A stretch of 43,158 nucleotides of DNA, taken from assembly GCA_002699125.1 (NCBI GenBank), contig PABI01000169.1, forward strand, positions 1-43,158, read 5' to 3'. The position numbers were made by a program, and so were the translations under genes. Under the pieces are notes generated by a model, which was not told the DNA's origin, did no database searches, and was given only the letters and a program-made list of their open reading frames with translations. Positions 30,385-38,802 of the stretch are shown piece after piece; position 1 is the stretch's first letter, and every line of letters starts with the position of its first letter. This stretch comes from Anaerolineaceae bacterium. GTDB taxonomy: Bacteria > Chloroflexota > Anaerolineae > Promineifilales > Promineifilaceae.

Positions 30385-31821
30385 TAATTTCCAAATCGTG
30401 CCATCGGCCCGATCTTCTAAAACCACGCCAAGCTCGCGCAGCTGGTCGCGGATTTTGTCGCCAGTGGCCCAATCTTTATTAGCCCGAGCCTGGTCGCGCA
30501 GCTCGATCAGCAGGCGGATGAGTCCGGCTTCCCGCTCGGCGTCGCTGTCTTGCCCGGCTTCGTCGGGGACGATGCCTAGAACAGCACCACCCAGTTCGCG
30601 GTAGAGGTTGTCCAGCGCGGCCAGCGATTCTTGTGAGTGGGGACCCTTTTCGTTGAGCAGGCTGTTGACCTGGCGCGTGTAATCTTGCAGCACGGCCAGG
30701 GCGGCGGGGGCGTTGAAGTCGTCGTTCATCTTTTCGATGAAGGCGGCTTTGGTTTTGTCGATGAGGTCCTGAACCGTAGAGGATACTTCGCCGGATACGG
30801 CCGTACGCAGCTGTTCCCGCACCAGTGTCACCGCGCCCCACAACCGCTGCCATCCCTTCGTGGCTGCTTCCACGGCCTCATCAGAAAAGTCGATGGGGTT
30901 GCTGTAGTGGCTTGACAGTATGAAGGCGCGAATGGCTTCGGGCCGCCACTGCTCCAGCGCTTCTTTAATGGTAAGCGTATTGCCCAGGCTCTTGCTCATC
31001 TTCACCCCGTCCAGTGTGAGCGAACCGGTGAGCATCCAGTAACGGGCGAAGGTTTGGCCGTGGGCCGCTTCGCTTTGGGCAATTTCACACTCGTTGTGGG
31101 GGAAAATGTTGTCGATGCCGCCGCCGTGAATATCAAAGGTGGGTCCGAGGTATTTGTTGGCCATGGCTGAGCATTCCACATGCCAGCCGGGGAAGCCATC
31201 ACCCCACGGGCTGGGCCAGCGCAGAATGTGTTCCGGCTCGGCCTTTTTCCACAGGGCAAAGTCGGCCGGATGGCGCTTTTCGCTGCGCACTGCTTCACGC
31301 GAGCCTTCTTCTTGCTCTTCAATGACACGGCCGCTGAGCTTGCCATACTCCGAATAGGAGGTGACATCAAAGTAGACGGAGCCATCCACCTCGTAGGCGT
31401 GGCCCTTGTCGATGAGTTCCTGCACCATGGCGATTTGCTCCGGGATATGGCCGCTGGCGCGGGGGCTAATGTCGGGCCGCTGCACGCCGAGGGCATCCAT
31501 GTCGGCAAAGTAGCCGCGCATGTAGGTCTCTACCACCTGCATGGGCAGGGCCGACATCTGCTCGGCTTTACGCAAAATGCGGTCTTCGCCAGTTGCCAGC
31601 ATGTGGCCCACGTCGGTGATGTTTTGCACGTAGAGCACTTTGTAGCCGACGTAGCGCAGGTAACGCACAATCACGTCAAAGCCGACGTACGTTTTAGCGT
31701 GGCCGATATGGGAATGGTCGTACACGGTAGGGCCGCAAACGTAAATGTTGATACGGCCGTCTTGCAGCGGCACAAATTGTTCTTTCTCACGTTTGAGTAC
31801 ATTGTAAATTTTCAGTGACAT
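30379..31821 (-). CDS. cysS: Cysteinyl-tRNA synthetase
   Basis: From the ATG at 31821 the product is 480 aa, normal for CysRS. The HIGH motif is HSHIGHAKTYVGFDV near 32, KMSKS is VKMSKSLGN near 265, and the zinc residues are Cys28 in CGPTVYD, Cys in HVECSAMA, and His and Glu in FPHNECE. A class I synthetase charges tRNA(Cys). The ATG at 31821 removes 10 residues encoded by a repeat and agrees with family starts. gltX lies upstream across a repeat, and rlmB follows. Confidence 0.95.
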   Translation of the reverse strand: MSLKIYNVLKREKEQFVPLQDGRINIYVCGPTVYDHSHIGHAKTYVGFDVIVRYLRYVGYKVLYVQNITDVGHMLATGEDRILRKAEQMSALPMQVVETYMRGYFADMDALGVQRPDISPRASGHIPEQIAMVQELIDKGHAYEVDGSVYFDVTSYSEYGKLSGRVIEEQEEGSREAVRSEKRHPADFALWKKAEPEHILRWPSPWGDGFPGWHVECSAMANKYLGPTFDIHGGGIDNIFPHNECEIAQSEAAHGQTFARYWMLTGSLTLDGVKMSKSLGNTLTIKEALEQWRPEAIRAFILSSHYSNPIDFSDEAVEAATKGWQRLWGAVTLVREQLRTAVSGEVSSTVQDLIDKTKAAFIEKMNDDFNAPAALAVLQDYTRQVNSLLNEKGPHSQESLAALDNLYRELGGAVLGIVPDEAGQDSDAEREAGLIRLLIELRDQARANKDWATGDKIRDQLRELGVVLEDRADGTIWKLG

Positions 31822-31838
31822 ACAAACTCCGAAGTTAG

Positions 31839-31900
31839 CCACAGAGGACACAGAGCGTTAAGAGTTTTTTTTCTCTTTTTCCTCTGTGATCTCTGTGGCA
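31839..31900. repeat. Inverted repeat GCCACAGAG...CTCTGTGGC (copy 2)
   Basis: GCCACAGAGGACACAGAG faces CCTCTGTGATCTCTGTGGC across about 25 bp. This is the same family as 11411-11472. It lies between gltX and cysS, just before the likely cysS start. Confidence 0.83.
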
Positions 31901-31907
31901 GATTTTT

Positions 31908-33263
31908 TCACAATCGTAGCGCATTGGCGATGCGTTGCAAAGTGCGGTTTTTGCCCAGAATGGCCATGATTTCGGCCAGGGGTGGGCCGCCGGTTTGCCC
32001 GGTGAGCGCGGCGCGGATGGGATGGAAAATGGCCGGCGGGTTCCAGCCGTGACTCTCTTTAAAATTTTGGCGCAAGCCTTGCAAAATGCTCTGCGCCGTG
32101 GCTTCGTCCAGCAGCACGACGTGGGCCAACTCGGCCACCAGCCGGGCGAGGACGGGATGGGCCGATTCGCTTTGCAGCGCGGCCTGAGCTTCTTCTGCCA
32201 GCGCAAAGTTATCGGCAAAAGCCCACTCAGCGGCTTCGACGGCGTCTTCCAATTTGCTGAGTTCGTCACGAATAACGGCCGTTAACCGCACCAACCATTC
32301 ATCTTGCATCGGCAGCTCATCGTAGACGTCTTCAAGGAACGGCCGTATCAATTCTGCCAGCTTCTCATCACTGTGCCGCTGCATGTACTGGCGATTCATC
32401 CAGTTCAGCTTGTCCCAATCAAACGTAGACGGGCTGGGAGAGAGGCGTTCCAGACGAAACTGCTGGCGCACTTCCCACTTGTCCACAATTTCCTGGCCAT
32501 TATCCGGCGTCCAGCCGAGCAGCAGCAGGTAGTTAAACAAAGCTGCTGGTAGATAACCCGCCGCCTGAAAGTCGGACATCAAGTAGCCACCTTCAGGATC
32601 GCGTTTTTTTAGCTTTTGGCCCTGCCGGTTGAGAATGAGCGGCAAATGCACCCAGACTGGTTCGGGCCAATCCATCGCTTTGTAAAGCTGGATGTGAATC
32701 GGCGTGGAAGAGATCCAATCTTCGCCGCGCACCACGTGGGTGATGCCCATATCGTGGTCATCGGTGACGGTGGCCAGGTGGTAAAGTGGGTCGCCATTGC
32801 TGCGCACAATGACGGGGTCTTGCAGACGGCCGTTGTCAAACCGAATCTCGCCGCGAATGGCATCGTGCAAAATAGTTTCGCCGGTGCGGGGCATTTTCAG
32901 ACGCAGCGGGTTGCCACTGGCACTGGCCGGCTGGTCGGGATCGTCGCCGTAGTAGGCGTGGCCTTCATCTACCAGTTTTTGGATGACGTTTTGATGGAAC
33001 GGCCATCGTTGTGACTGTACATATGGCTCAAATTCACCACCCAGGTCTGGCCCCTCGTCCCAATCCAGCCCCAACCAGGTGAGCGCGTCGAACATTAGTT
33101 GGGTGGCTTCGGGGGTGTTGCGTTCGGCATCGGTGTCATCGAGGCGGATGATGAAGTCGCCCTTGAGCGCGCGAGACAAGGCCCAACAGAAAACGGCCGT
33201 GTGCACATTCCCCACATGCACCGGCCCGGTGGGGCTGGGGGCAAAACGCAGTCGGGCAACCAT
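31908..33263 (-). CDS. gltX: Glutamyl-tRNA synthetase
   Basis: The 451-aa product is a class I synthetase. The N-terminal RFAPSPTGPVHVGNVHTAVF has HVGN in place of HIGH, and RLDDTDAERN follows. The KMSKS-like loop reads GQKLKKRDPEGG near 235-245, followed by the FNYLLLLGW region. A C-terminal anticodon-binding domain follows. It is a little shorter than many GluRS enzymes (about 470-490 aa). The ATG at 33263 overlaps the stop of the YacL-like gene by one base (TAATG). No Glu-tRNA(Gln) amidotransferase lies in the window. Confidence 0.93.
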   Translation of the reverse strand: MVARLRFAPSPTGPVHVGNVHTAVFCWALSRALKGDFIIRLDDTDAERNTPEATQLMFDALTWLGLDWDEGPDLGGEFEPYVQSQRWPFHQNVIQKLVDEGHAYYGDDPDQPASASGNPLRLKMPRTGETILHDAIRGEIRFDNGRLQDPVIVRSNGDPLYHLATVTDDHDMGITHVVRGEDWISSTPIHIQLYKAMDWPEPVWVHLPLILNRQGQKLKKRDPEGGYLMSDFQAAGYLPAALFNYLLLLGWTPDNGQEIVDKWEVRQQFRLERLSPSPSTFDWDKLNWMNRQYMQRHSDEKLAELIRPFLEDVYDELPMQDEWLVRLTAVIRDELSKLEDAVEAAEWAFADNFALAEEAQAALQSESAHPVLARLVAELAHVVLLDEATAQSILQGLRQNFKESHGWNPPAIFHPIRAALTGQTGGPPLAEIMAILGKNRTLQRIANALRL

Positions 33264-34312
33264 TATGGTTTGGCAAAAATCATGCGGCCGGCAGAGGTTT
33301 GCAGCACTTTGGTGACGGTGACGTTGAGCGTTTTATTGATGAGTTCACGGCCGTCTTCCACTACCACCATCGTGCCATCCTGTAAAAAGCCCACGCCCTG
33401 GTCCGATTCGCGTCCTTCCTGAATGATTTTGACCTTTAACTCTTCACCTGGCAGGGAAGTAATCTTCACTGCGTTGGCCAGATCGTTGATGTTAAGCACG
33501 GTCACACCTTGCAGTTCGGCGACGCGGTTGAGGTTGTAATCGTTGGTCATGATGGGGCAGCGCAGATGGCGGCCCAAGGCCACCAGCTTGCTGTCGGCGT
33601 CACGCACCTCACTCACGTCCATGTCGGTAATTTGGGTGAGCACGGGGGAATCGTTTTGCAGTTGGGTGAGCACTTCCAGCCCCAAACGGCCGCGTCCGCG
33701 GCGCAGCGGGTCGGCGCTGTCGGCGATGTGCTGTAGTTCAGACAAGATGAAGTTGGGGATGAGCAGCGTGGCGCGAATGAACCCGGTTTTGCTGATGTCG
33801 GCGATACGGCCGTCGATAATGACGCTGGTATCTAGCAAAATGAATTGATCGCTTTCATCACTGCCGGTTCGGTCTGCACCGGTTGTTAGCGGCATGCGTA
33901 AGCCGCTGAAAAATGCCTGGAGATCGTTCTGGCGCGACACCAAAATGACGACGCTGAGGTAACAAAGCACAGCGGCGGCAACCAGAGGCAAAATTTGGCG
34001 GAATGGGGGACCCAGCAGTGCCAGCGGCAGCGAGAGCAGCGCCGCGGCGACCAGCCCAATGAATAATCCCAAAACAATGGCGATGAGTCGCTCAGCCGGC
34101 ATTTTGGCTAGCCGGTTGCTGATGTGGCGTAACGGCCGTATCGTAATGTACGGTGTCAGGATAAGACCAATCAAAAAGCCCAGCAGGGCAAATACAATCA
34201 CATACCCTTCTGGCGCGACATCCAAAAACTGTGCTGTCCAACTTCCCATGAAACCACCGCCTACACTGCCGGCGATTGCTCCAACAATACGAAAAATGAA
34301 TTCAGTACTCAT
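33263..34312 (-). CDS. PIN-TRAM domain membrane protein, YacL-like
   Basis: The 349-aa product has three to four membrane helices at the N-terminus (about 7-30, 36-58, 80-103 and 108-128). A PIN domain follows with acidic sites in LLDTSVIIDGRIADI and later MTNDYNLNRVAEL. A TRAM RNA-binding domain (LPGEELKVKIIQEGRESDQGVGFLQDGTMVVVEDG) ends it. It matches YacL of Bacillus, which precedes gltX-cysS there as well. The protein is a probable membrane-bound ribonuclease. It shares one base with gltX. Confidence 0.9.
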   Translation of the reverse strand: MSTEFIFRIVGAIAGSVGGGFMGSWTAQFLDVAPEGYVIVFALLGFLIGLILTPYITIRPLRHISNRLAKMPAERLIAIVLGLFIGLVAAALLSLPLALLGPPFRQILPLVAAAVLCYLSVVILVSRQNDLQAFFSGLRMPLTTGADRTGSDESDQFILLDTSVIIDGRIADISKTGFIRATLLIPNFILSELQHIADSADPLRRGRGRLGLEVLTQLQNDSPVLTQITDMDVSEVRDADSKLVALGRHLRCPIMTNDYNLNRVAELQGVTVLNINDLANAVKITSLPGEELKVKIIQEGRESDQGVGFLQDGTMVVVEDGRELINKTLNVTVTKVLQTSAGRMIFAKP

Positions 34313-35074
34313 AAAAGATAATTCCTTCCCTGTGCGGCAACTCTCCGAGATTGATGGATTTGACCATCGCTCCCAGGCTTAGCCGAGAAACAAAAAAAGA
34401 TGAATATACCCGATAAATAATTGGTACATTCACCTTACTTACTTTTGTTTGATGCTTGTCTGGACTAATTATTTAGCTGTGGCTATCAACAAGGGTTCGC
34501 AAAAACTCTGTTTATCAAAAAATTACCGGGGACCAAATATCTGCCGTTTTGAATTGAGGCTAATCCTCAGCAAAGATCGCGATGGTCTGTGTGGTAAAAA
34601 AAATTGTGACTGTATCTTGCTTGCCTTTTTTCTATGTGCGCTATGGTCCAATTTTTTGATAACTTGAAAGATGATTCCTTAAAAACTAGGCTCGCTATAT
34701 TATTGGTGTGTAGGAATGGTGGCGAGTGAGTTAGAGAAATTGGTTGGAATGAGAACCATCACCTTTGGCACACTGGGCAACAAATGGAACAGGAACAACA
34801 AATGAAAAAAGTGTGCGCGGATGCTGAAATGAATCAATCAATAAGTTTTTGCCGTTTTCAAGCCTGATGAAGACAAAATAAGTTTATCTATAATAATCCC
34901 TCATCTATTTCATCTTCACGCTACGCATCAACAAAAAATAATAAGGAAATGAAACCATAATATTTTTCAGTGTTGATGGTATCACAGGCCATTTGAAGCG
35001 GCAATACAGTCCTGTTGGATTTTGCCCTTCTTTAACCTGTTATTAGCAAACCTTGTGGCAATTGTATGCAGGCC
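34313..35074. other. Gene-free AT-rich spacer
   Basis: About 760 bp are without a supported gene. The sequence is more AT-rich than the neighbours. A 72-codon open frame at 34449-34667 has no ribosome site and no similarity I can see. A TATAAT at 34889-34894 has no -35 partner and no gene after it. Promoters for the YacL-like gene should lie in the first 100 bp, but are not clear. Confidence 0.55.
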
Positions 35075-35827
35075 TTAACGTCGCAGCCGTGGCGCTGTTC
35101 TGCCGGGTGCGCGCATTTCCGTACGCCGCGGTGATTGTGTGCGTGTTGGTTTGTTGGGACGGCCGTTGCCCTTTACCGAATCAGCCCGCATAGGTGCGGT
35201 TGTTGGTTGTAACGGCCGTCCGCCGGCAGGCTTGCGCCGGACAGGCTGGTTGGCCGGCAAGCCGTTTTTGCCTTTTGCCGGACGCTGCAAAAGGGACCCG
35301 GCAAACATATATTCCCCCGCCACAGAGATGGCCCCAATAAACAAAATGCGCGTCAGCCAGACCAGCGTGGCTACAAAAAAGGGCACCCAGCGCAGCAACT
35401 GCTCCCGGCTCAAGACTTCATTGCCAAAATCGTGCGTTAGCAACGTCAATGAGATGGCCCACCAGGTCATGATGGCGTTCATTGTGGCTCCCAACAGCCA
35501 GGCACCCATGAGGTACCAAACGGCCGTTGGCTCATTTTGGCCGCGTTCCGGGGTGAACAGACGGGCCAGCCCGGCAAAATCAATGGCGCAAAAAGCAATG
35601 GCCAAAATGGTGGCCCAGCCAACCCCGGCAAAGCGAACGTCACCCAGCAAGTTACTGAGCGCATAGCGCGTAGTATCAAAATTAAATAGTTCAAAAGCAA
35701 CCAGCGCTACCACCAGAATAACGCCCATGATGCTTTTTTGCGGTAGATTTAAACCTAGCAGTACGTTGCTGCCAGTTGTTTGCGGGCGTGGCTTCCCACT
35801 GCCGTTTTGTGCGCCCTGCGTTTCCAT
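35075..35827 (-). CDS. Four-helix membrane protein with basic disordered tail, unknown
   Basis: The 250-aa product has helices near 35-52, 66-86, 100-122 and 146-168. A C-terminal tail from about 180 is rich in Arg, Pro, Lys and Thr (RKPAGGRPLQPTTAPMRAD) and probably unstructured in the cytoplasm. The tail could bind nucleic acid or polyphosphate (inference from charge only). No family is recognised. It contains three octamer copies. It stands alone, with gene-free spacers on both sides. Confidence 0.7.
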   Translation of the reverse strand: METQGAQNGSGKPRPQTTGSNVLLGLNLPQKSIMGVILVVALVAFELFNFDTTRYALSNLLGDVRFAGVGWATILAIAFCAIDFAGLARLFTPERGQNEPTAVWYLMGAWLLGATMNAIMTWWAISLTLLTHDFGNEVLSREQLLRWVPFFVATLVWLTRILFIGAISVAGEYMFAGSLLQRPAKGKNGLPANQPVRRKPAGGRPLQPTTAPMRADSVKGNGRPNKPTRTQSPRRTEMRAPGRTAPRLRR

Positions 35828-35964
35828 TTTCTTTCTCCTGCATCTTTTCTATTTCCCTCGAAACAGAAAATCCCGAACCATTGGGTTCGCTTCCTAATTA
35901 CCTCGATTCTCTTTCTCTTTTTGTTTACAGCCCCCATTTGGTTGAATTGTTTAGAAAGAGGAGG

Positions 35965-36004
35965 GTGGGGCTAGCAAGGGTCGCACTTGCCAGCCCCACT
36001 TTTT
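35965..36004 (+). terminator. Terminator-like hairpin with T-run
   Basis: GTGGGGCTAGCAAG (35965-35978) pairs with CTTGCCAGCCCCAC (35986-35999) with one mismatch, and five T follow. On the plus strand it has terminator shape, though no plus-strand gene ends nearby. It may shield ftsZ from upstream transcription or be a repeat. Confidence 0.6.
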
Positions 36005-36205
36005 GGGGGGAAGAGGGTATGTGTTGAGAAGAGGGAAGAGGGTTCCGTATGTCTGCCAAGGATATTAGCACGCATGTTCTAATTTGTCAAATGAAATTTA
36101 GAACAAAAAACATCACGTTGGTGAACTTAGCCAGCGCCTGTGAGCTGAAGCTGATTGATATTGAAATTGATTGGGTTGGTCGTTCTCATCGCACTTGACC
36201 TCACC

Positions 36206-36286
36206 TTGTTGTCGTATTACAACAATTAGTACTTGACTTAATCCTAGTTTTGTTGTATTGTTGCAACAGTTAGAATTGTTGTAGTA
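36206..36286 (+). promoter_or_regulatory. Promoter of the HTH-ftsZ genes with TTGTTGTA repeats
   Basis: TTGACT (36233-36238) and TATTGT (36256-36261) are 17 bp apart. TTGTTGTA occurs in inverted form upstream of -35 (TACAACAA, 36218-36225), then directly overlapping the -10 region, and again near 36276-36283. A TGTTGCAACA palindrome lies at 36259-36268. Such spacing suggests binding by one regulator, perhaps the HTH protein encoded next. Confidence 0.6.
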
Positions 36287-36330
36287 TCCCGCATTTGTGA
36301 GGATGCTTCTTCAGTAAACCATGAGAAGCA

Positions 36331-36543
36331 ATGAGTAAAGACGATCTATTAGAAAATTATGCGGGCGTGGCGGAAGTCAGCAAGCGGCTCAATATTCATC
36401 CAGAATCAGTCCGCCGCCTCATCCGCCAGGGAAAACTGCCAGCCATCAAGTTTGGTAACAAATGGCTGGTAGAAAAAGCAACACTCGACCAATACGCCAG
36501 CCGGTACGATCCCCGGCCTGGCAACAAAGCAACATTGTTTTAA
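36331..36543 (+). CDS. Small helix-turn-helix DNA-binding protein (excisionase/MerR-like)
   Basis: The 70-aa product is a single HTH_17-type domain: VAEVSKRLNIHPESVRRLIRQGKLPAIKFGNKWLVEKATLDQYA, residues about 12-56. These residues make the winged helix seen in excisionases and BldC-like proteins. It lies 83 nt before ftsZ on the same strand and is probably cotranscribed with it. The repeated TTGTTGTA motif in the shared promoter could be its own site. The name of the family member is unknown. Confidence 0.85.
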   Translation: MSKDDLLENYAGVAEVSKRLNIHPESVRRLIRQGKLPAIKFGNKWLVEKATLDQYASRYDPRPGNKATLF

Positions 36544-36548
36544 CCATT

Positions 36549-36621
36549 GAGGGGATGGGGTGAACCCGGGAAGAGGTCACTGTTCACCCCATTACCCTCA
36601 TGTTTGATCTGTAAGAGGGTA
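36549..36621 (+). promoter_or_regulatory. ftsZ leader with two alternative hairpins
   Basis: ATGGGGTGAAC (36555-36565) pairs perfectly with GTTCACCCCAT (36582-36592), and GAGGG (36549-36553) can extend the stem with CCCTC (36595-36599). The same TACCCTC (36593-36599) can instead pair with GAGGGTA (36615-36621), the ribosome site of ftsZ. The two pairings exclude one another, so translation could be switched. Confidence 0.6.
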
Positions 36622-36626
36622 TTCAC

Positions 36627-37772
36627 ATGCAAAGAGCGCCTGAGTTTGAAAATATAGCCTGCATTCGCGTGGTTGGTGTTGGTGGCGGTGGTTGCAACGC
36701 CGTGAATCGCATGATTCAAGAAGGCATCAGCGGCGTCGATTTTGTTGCTGTTAACACAGATAATCAGGCGCTGCTGCTTTCTGATGCCCCAGTGCGGGTG
36801 CGTATTGGCGAAAAGCTGACGCGCGGCCTGGGCGCTGGTGGTCATCCGGAGCAGGGTGAAAAAGCGGCCGAAGAGTCTACCGAAGATTTAGACGAAGTAT
36901 TAACGGGTTCTGACATGGTGTTTATTACCGCCGGCATGGGTGGTGGCACCGGTACTGGTGCAGCCCCCGTCATTGCCAAGCTGGCCCGTGAACAGGGTGC
37001 CCTCACGATTGGTGTGGTGACACGGCCGTTTCTCTTTGAAGGCAGCAAACGGGCCAACTCCGCCGAAGCCGGCATTGAAAGGCTGAAAGAGCATGTCGAT
37101 ACCCTGATTGTTATTCCCAATGATCGCCTGCTGGAGCTAACCGACCGGCGTGTCTCCCTGAAGGATTCCTTCAAGATGGCCGATGACGTGCTGCGCCAGG
37201 GCATCCAGGGCATTAGCGAACTGATTACCGTGCCTGGCCTTATCAACCTGGACTTTGCTGATGTGAAGGCAATTATGTCTGAAGGCGGGGCCGCGTTGAT
37301 GGCTGTAGGCCATGGCGAAGGTGAAGAACGGGCCCGACTGGCAGCTGAACAGGCCATTAGCTCTCGCTTGCTCGATGTAACCATCGACGGGGCGCAGGGC
37401 ATTTTGTTCAACGTCACCGGCGGACCAAACATGAGCCTGTACGACGTGAACGTGGCGGCTGCCATTATTCGCGAGACGGCCCATCCCGATGCCAACATGA
37501 TTTTTGGCGCGGTCATCGACGAAGCGATGGGCGACGAGATGCGGATTACGGTGATTGCCACCGGGTTCGAGCGGACGATTTCGCGGCGACAGGTGCTGCA
37601 GCAGCAGTACGGCCGTACCGTCAGCCCGCCCACTCAGCGGCCGCAAACAGAAGCCAGCTCGGCTTCCCGCCAGGTTCCGGCCCGCGAGCCCGAAGAACGG
37701 GAAATGGAACCGGTGCAGCCTAAGTTTGCCCCCAATAATTTAGAAATTCCGGCCTTTTTGCGCCGACGCTAG
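36627..37772 (+). CDS. ftsZ: Cell division protein FtsZ
   Basis: The 381-aa product is the tubulin-like GTPase that forms the division ring. GVGGGGCNAVNRM is near 17-29, the GTP signature GGGTGTG is at 105-111, and NTDNQAL is near 43. The T7 loop is NLDFADVKAIM near 210. A variable linker precedes the conserved C-terminal peptide (LEIPAFLRRR), which binds FtsA-like or SepF-like partners; none is encoded nearby. GAGGG lies 8 nt before the ATG at 36627. Division genes normally near ftsZ (ftsA, ftsQ, mur genes) are absent here. Confidence 0.97.
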   Translation: MQRAPEFENIACIRVVGVGGGGCNAVNRMIQEGISGVDFVAVNTDNQALLLSDAPVRVRIGEKLTRGLGAGGHPEQGEKAAEESTEDLDEVLTGSDMVFITAGMGGGTGTGAAPVIAKLAREQGALTIGVVTRPFLFEGSKRANSAEAGIERLKEHVDTLIVIPNDRLLELTDRRVSLKDSFKMADDVLRQGIQGISELITVPGLINLDFADVKAIMSEGGAALMAVGHGEGEERARLAAEQAISSRLLDVTIDGAQGILFNVTGGPNMSLYDVNVAAAIIRETAHPDANMIFGAVIDEAMGDEMRITVIATGFERTISRRQVLQQQYGRTVSPPTQRPQTEASSASRQVPAREPEEREMEPVQPKFAPNNLEIPAFLRRR

Positions 37773-37804
37773 TTAATTACTACCTTATCAACTCGAAGGA
37801 GTTG

Positions 37805-37979
37805 CAATCCAGTTACTGGATTGTGCCGCCAACACTGTCAATTACTCTTGGACAATACGGTTTATTGCTGAGAGCAATTAACATTACCAAAGGCAGCAAG
37901 CCTGAGGTAATCCGCAGTAATTGTTAGAGCAGGTATCGGACAACACCCAACTGCAATTACTGTGCAGCGCTCCTTTTTT
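37805..37979 (+). ncRNA. Candidate structured RNA downstream of ftsZ
   Basis: Perfect or near-perfect hairpins follow one another: CAATCCAG-TTA-CTGGATTG, ATTGCT-GAG-AGCAAT, TTACC/GGTAA enclosing AGGC/GCCT, and GCAGTAATTG facing CAATTACTG. A run of six T ends the stretch. No RNA family is recognised, and it may only be the ftsZ trailer. Confidence 0.35.
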
Positions 37980-38036
37980 GTTTTCGTTGGTGTAGTCCCT
38001 CATCGTATTACTCACCAACAAACATCCCCTCTGCAC

Positions 38037-38074
38037 GCGCCCCCTGTTTATGCAGGACAGGGGGCGCACTTCTT
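38037..38074 (+). terminator. Strong GC-rich terminator-like hairpin
   Basis: GCGCCCCCTGT (38037-38047) pairs perfectly with ACAGGGGGCGC (38057-38067) over 9 nt and is followed by ACTTCTTTT. It ends the ftsZ transcript before the second toxin-antitoxin pair. Confidence 0.75.
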
Positions 38075-38129
38075 TTCAGTCAGCTTGCACTCATTGACAT
38101 ATTGATGACTAGATAGTATGCTTTGCTGC

Positions 38130-38381
38130 ATGAGAACTACCATTCGGATTGACGATCAATTATTAACTCAAACCAAGCAGCTGGCTGCTAAAACTGGCAA
38201 AACGTTAACGGCCGTTATTGAAGATGCCTTGCGTGAAACATTAGCTAGACAAGAAGAACACATTCGGCGTGAACCAATTAAACTCCCGGTTGTGCAAGGT
38301 GAAGGTGTCCAAGCTGGCGTTGATTTAGATGATTCCGCGGCTCTGCTAGATTTAATGGAAAGCGTCAATGATCCTGCTTGA
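38130..38381 (+). CDS. Ribbon-helix-helix antitoxin, VapB-like
   Basis: From the ATG at 38130 the product is 83 aa. MRTTIRIDDQLLTQTKQLAAKTGKTLTAVIEDALRETL is a ribbon-helix-helix DNA-binding domain, followed by an acidic tail (DLDDSAALLDLMESVND) that would occupy the toxin site. An upstream in-frame ATG at 38118 adds four residues. The end overlaps the toxin gene by 14 nt. It should repress its own promoter. Confidence 0.88.
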   Translation: MRTTIRIDDQLLTQTKQLAAKTGKTLTAVIEDALRETLARQEEHIRREPIKLPVVQGEGVQAGVDLDDSAALLDLMESVNDPA

Positions 38382-38802
38382 TGTCAATGTATTGGTCTAT
38401 GCTCATCGCGCCGATTCCCCAAACCATGAAGCGTACCGGCAATGGCTAGAGGCTGTCATCAATGACGATCAAGCCTATGGCATGTCTGATCTGGTTTTGA
38501 GCGGATTTTTACGGATTGTGACCCATCCGCGTGTTTTTAATCCACCCAGCAGCATGATTGAGGCTCTGCAATTTGTTACGGCCGTTCGCCAACAACCTAA
38601 TTGTGTAAACATTGTTCCCGGCAGCAGACATTGGCAAATTTTCCAAAATCTGTGCCGGGAACCAGGGATTAAAGGCAATTTGGTGCCAGATGCTTATTTA
38701 GCTGCTCTGGCAATTGAATCAGGTAGCGAGTGGATCTCCACAGATGGAGATTTTGCCCGTTTCCCAGGCCTGAAATGGCGACATCCGCTCACATCTGGTT
38801 AA
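38368..38802 (+). CDS. PIN-domain toxin, VapC-like
   Basis: The 144-aa product has PIN acidic sites: LLDVNVLVYAHRAD (Asp5), SDLVLSGFLRIVTHPRVF, VPDAYLAALAIE and STDGDFARFPGL. It resembles the family with the THPRVF motif found in mycobacterial VapC proteins. It differs clearly from the PIN toxin at 4006, so the two pairs are not recent copies. The start lies within the antitoxin gene, and the stop overlaps the convergent lipoprotein gene by 4 nt. Confidence 0.9.
   Translation: MILLDVNVLVYAHRADSPNHEAYRQWLEAVINDDQAYGMSDLVLSGFLRIVTHPRVFNPPSSMIEALQFVTAVRQQPNCVNIVPGSRHWQIFQNLCREPGIKGNLVPDAYLAALAIESGSEWISTDGDFARFPGLKWRHPLTSG

Larger units (their letters stand above)
35828..36330. other. Spacer with a terminator-like hairpin and the HTH-ftsZ promoter
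   Basis: About 500 bp without a gene. The left part is the upstream region of the four-helix protein and holds the hairpin at 35965-36004. The right part holds the promoter with repeated TTGTTGTA units at 36206-36286. Nothing else is recognised. Confidence 0.6.
37773..38129. other. Spacer with hairpin array and terminator
   Basis: No gene is supported. A row of small hairpins occurs (37805-37823, 37864-37878, 37884-37910, 37912-37964), then six T at 37974-37979, and a GC-rich terminator at 38037-38074. A structured RNA or ftsZ 3' region is possible. Confidence 0.55.

Noticed and set aside
34449..34667. 72-codon open frame in the gene-free spacer
   Set aside because: No ribosome site, no recognisable domain and AT-rich codon use; random open frames of this size are expected.
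34889..34894. TATAAT box
   Set aside because: No -35 match at proper spacing and no gene downstream on the same strand.
36842..37633. 263-codon minus-strand frame inside ftsZ
   Set aside because: It lies entirely opposite ftsZ, is Ser/Ala/Arg-rich and lacks any domain.
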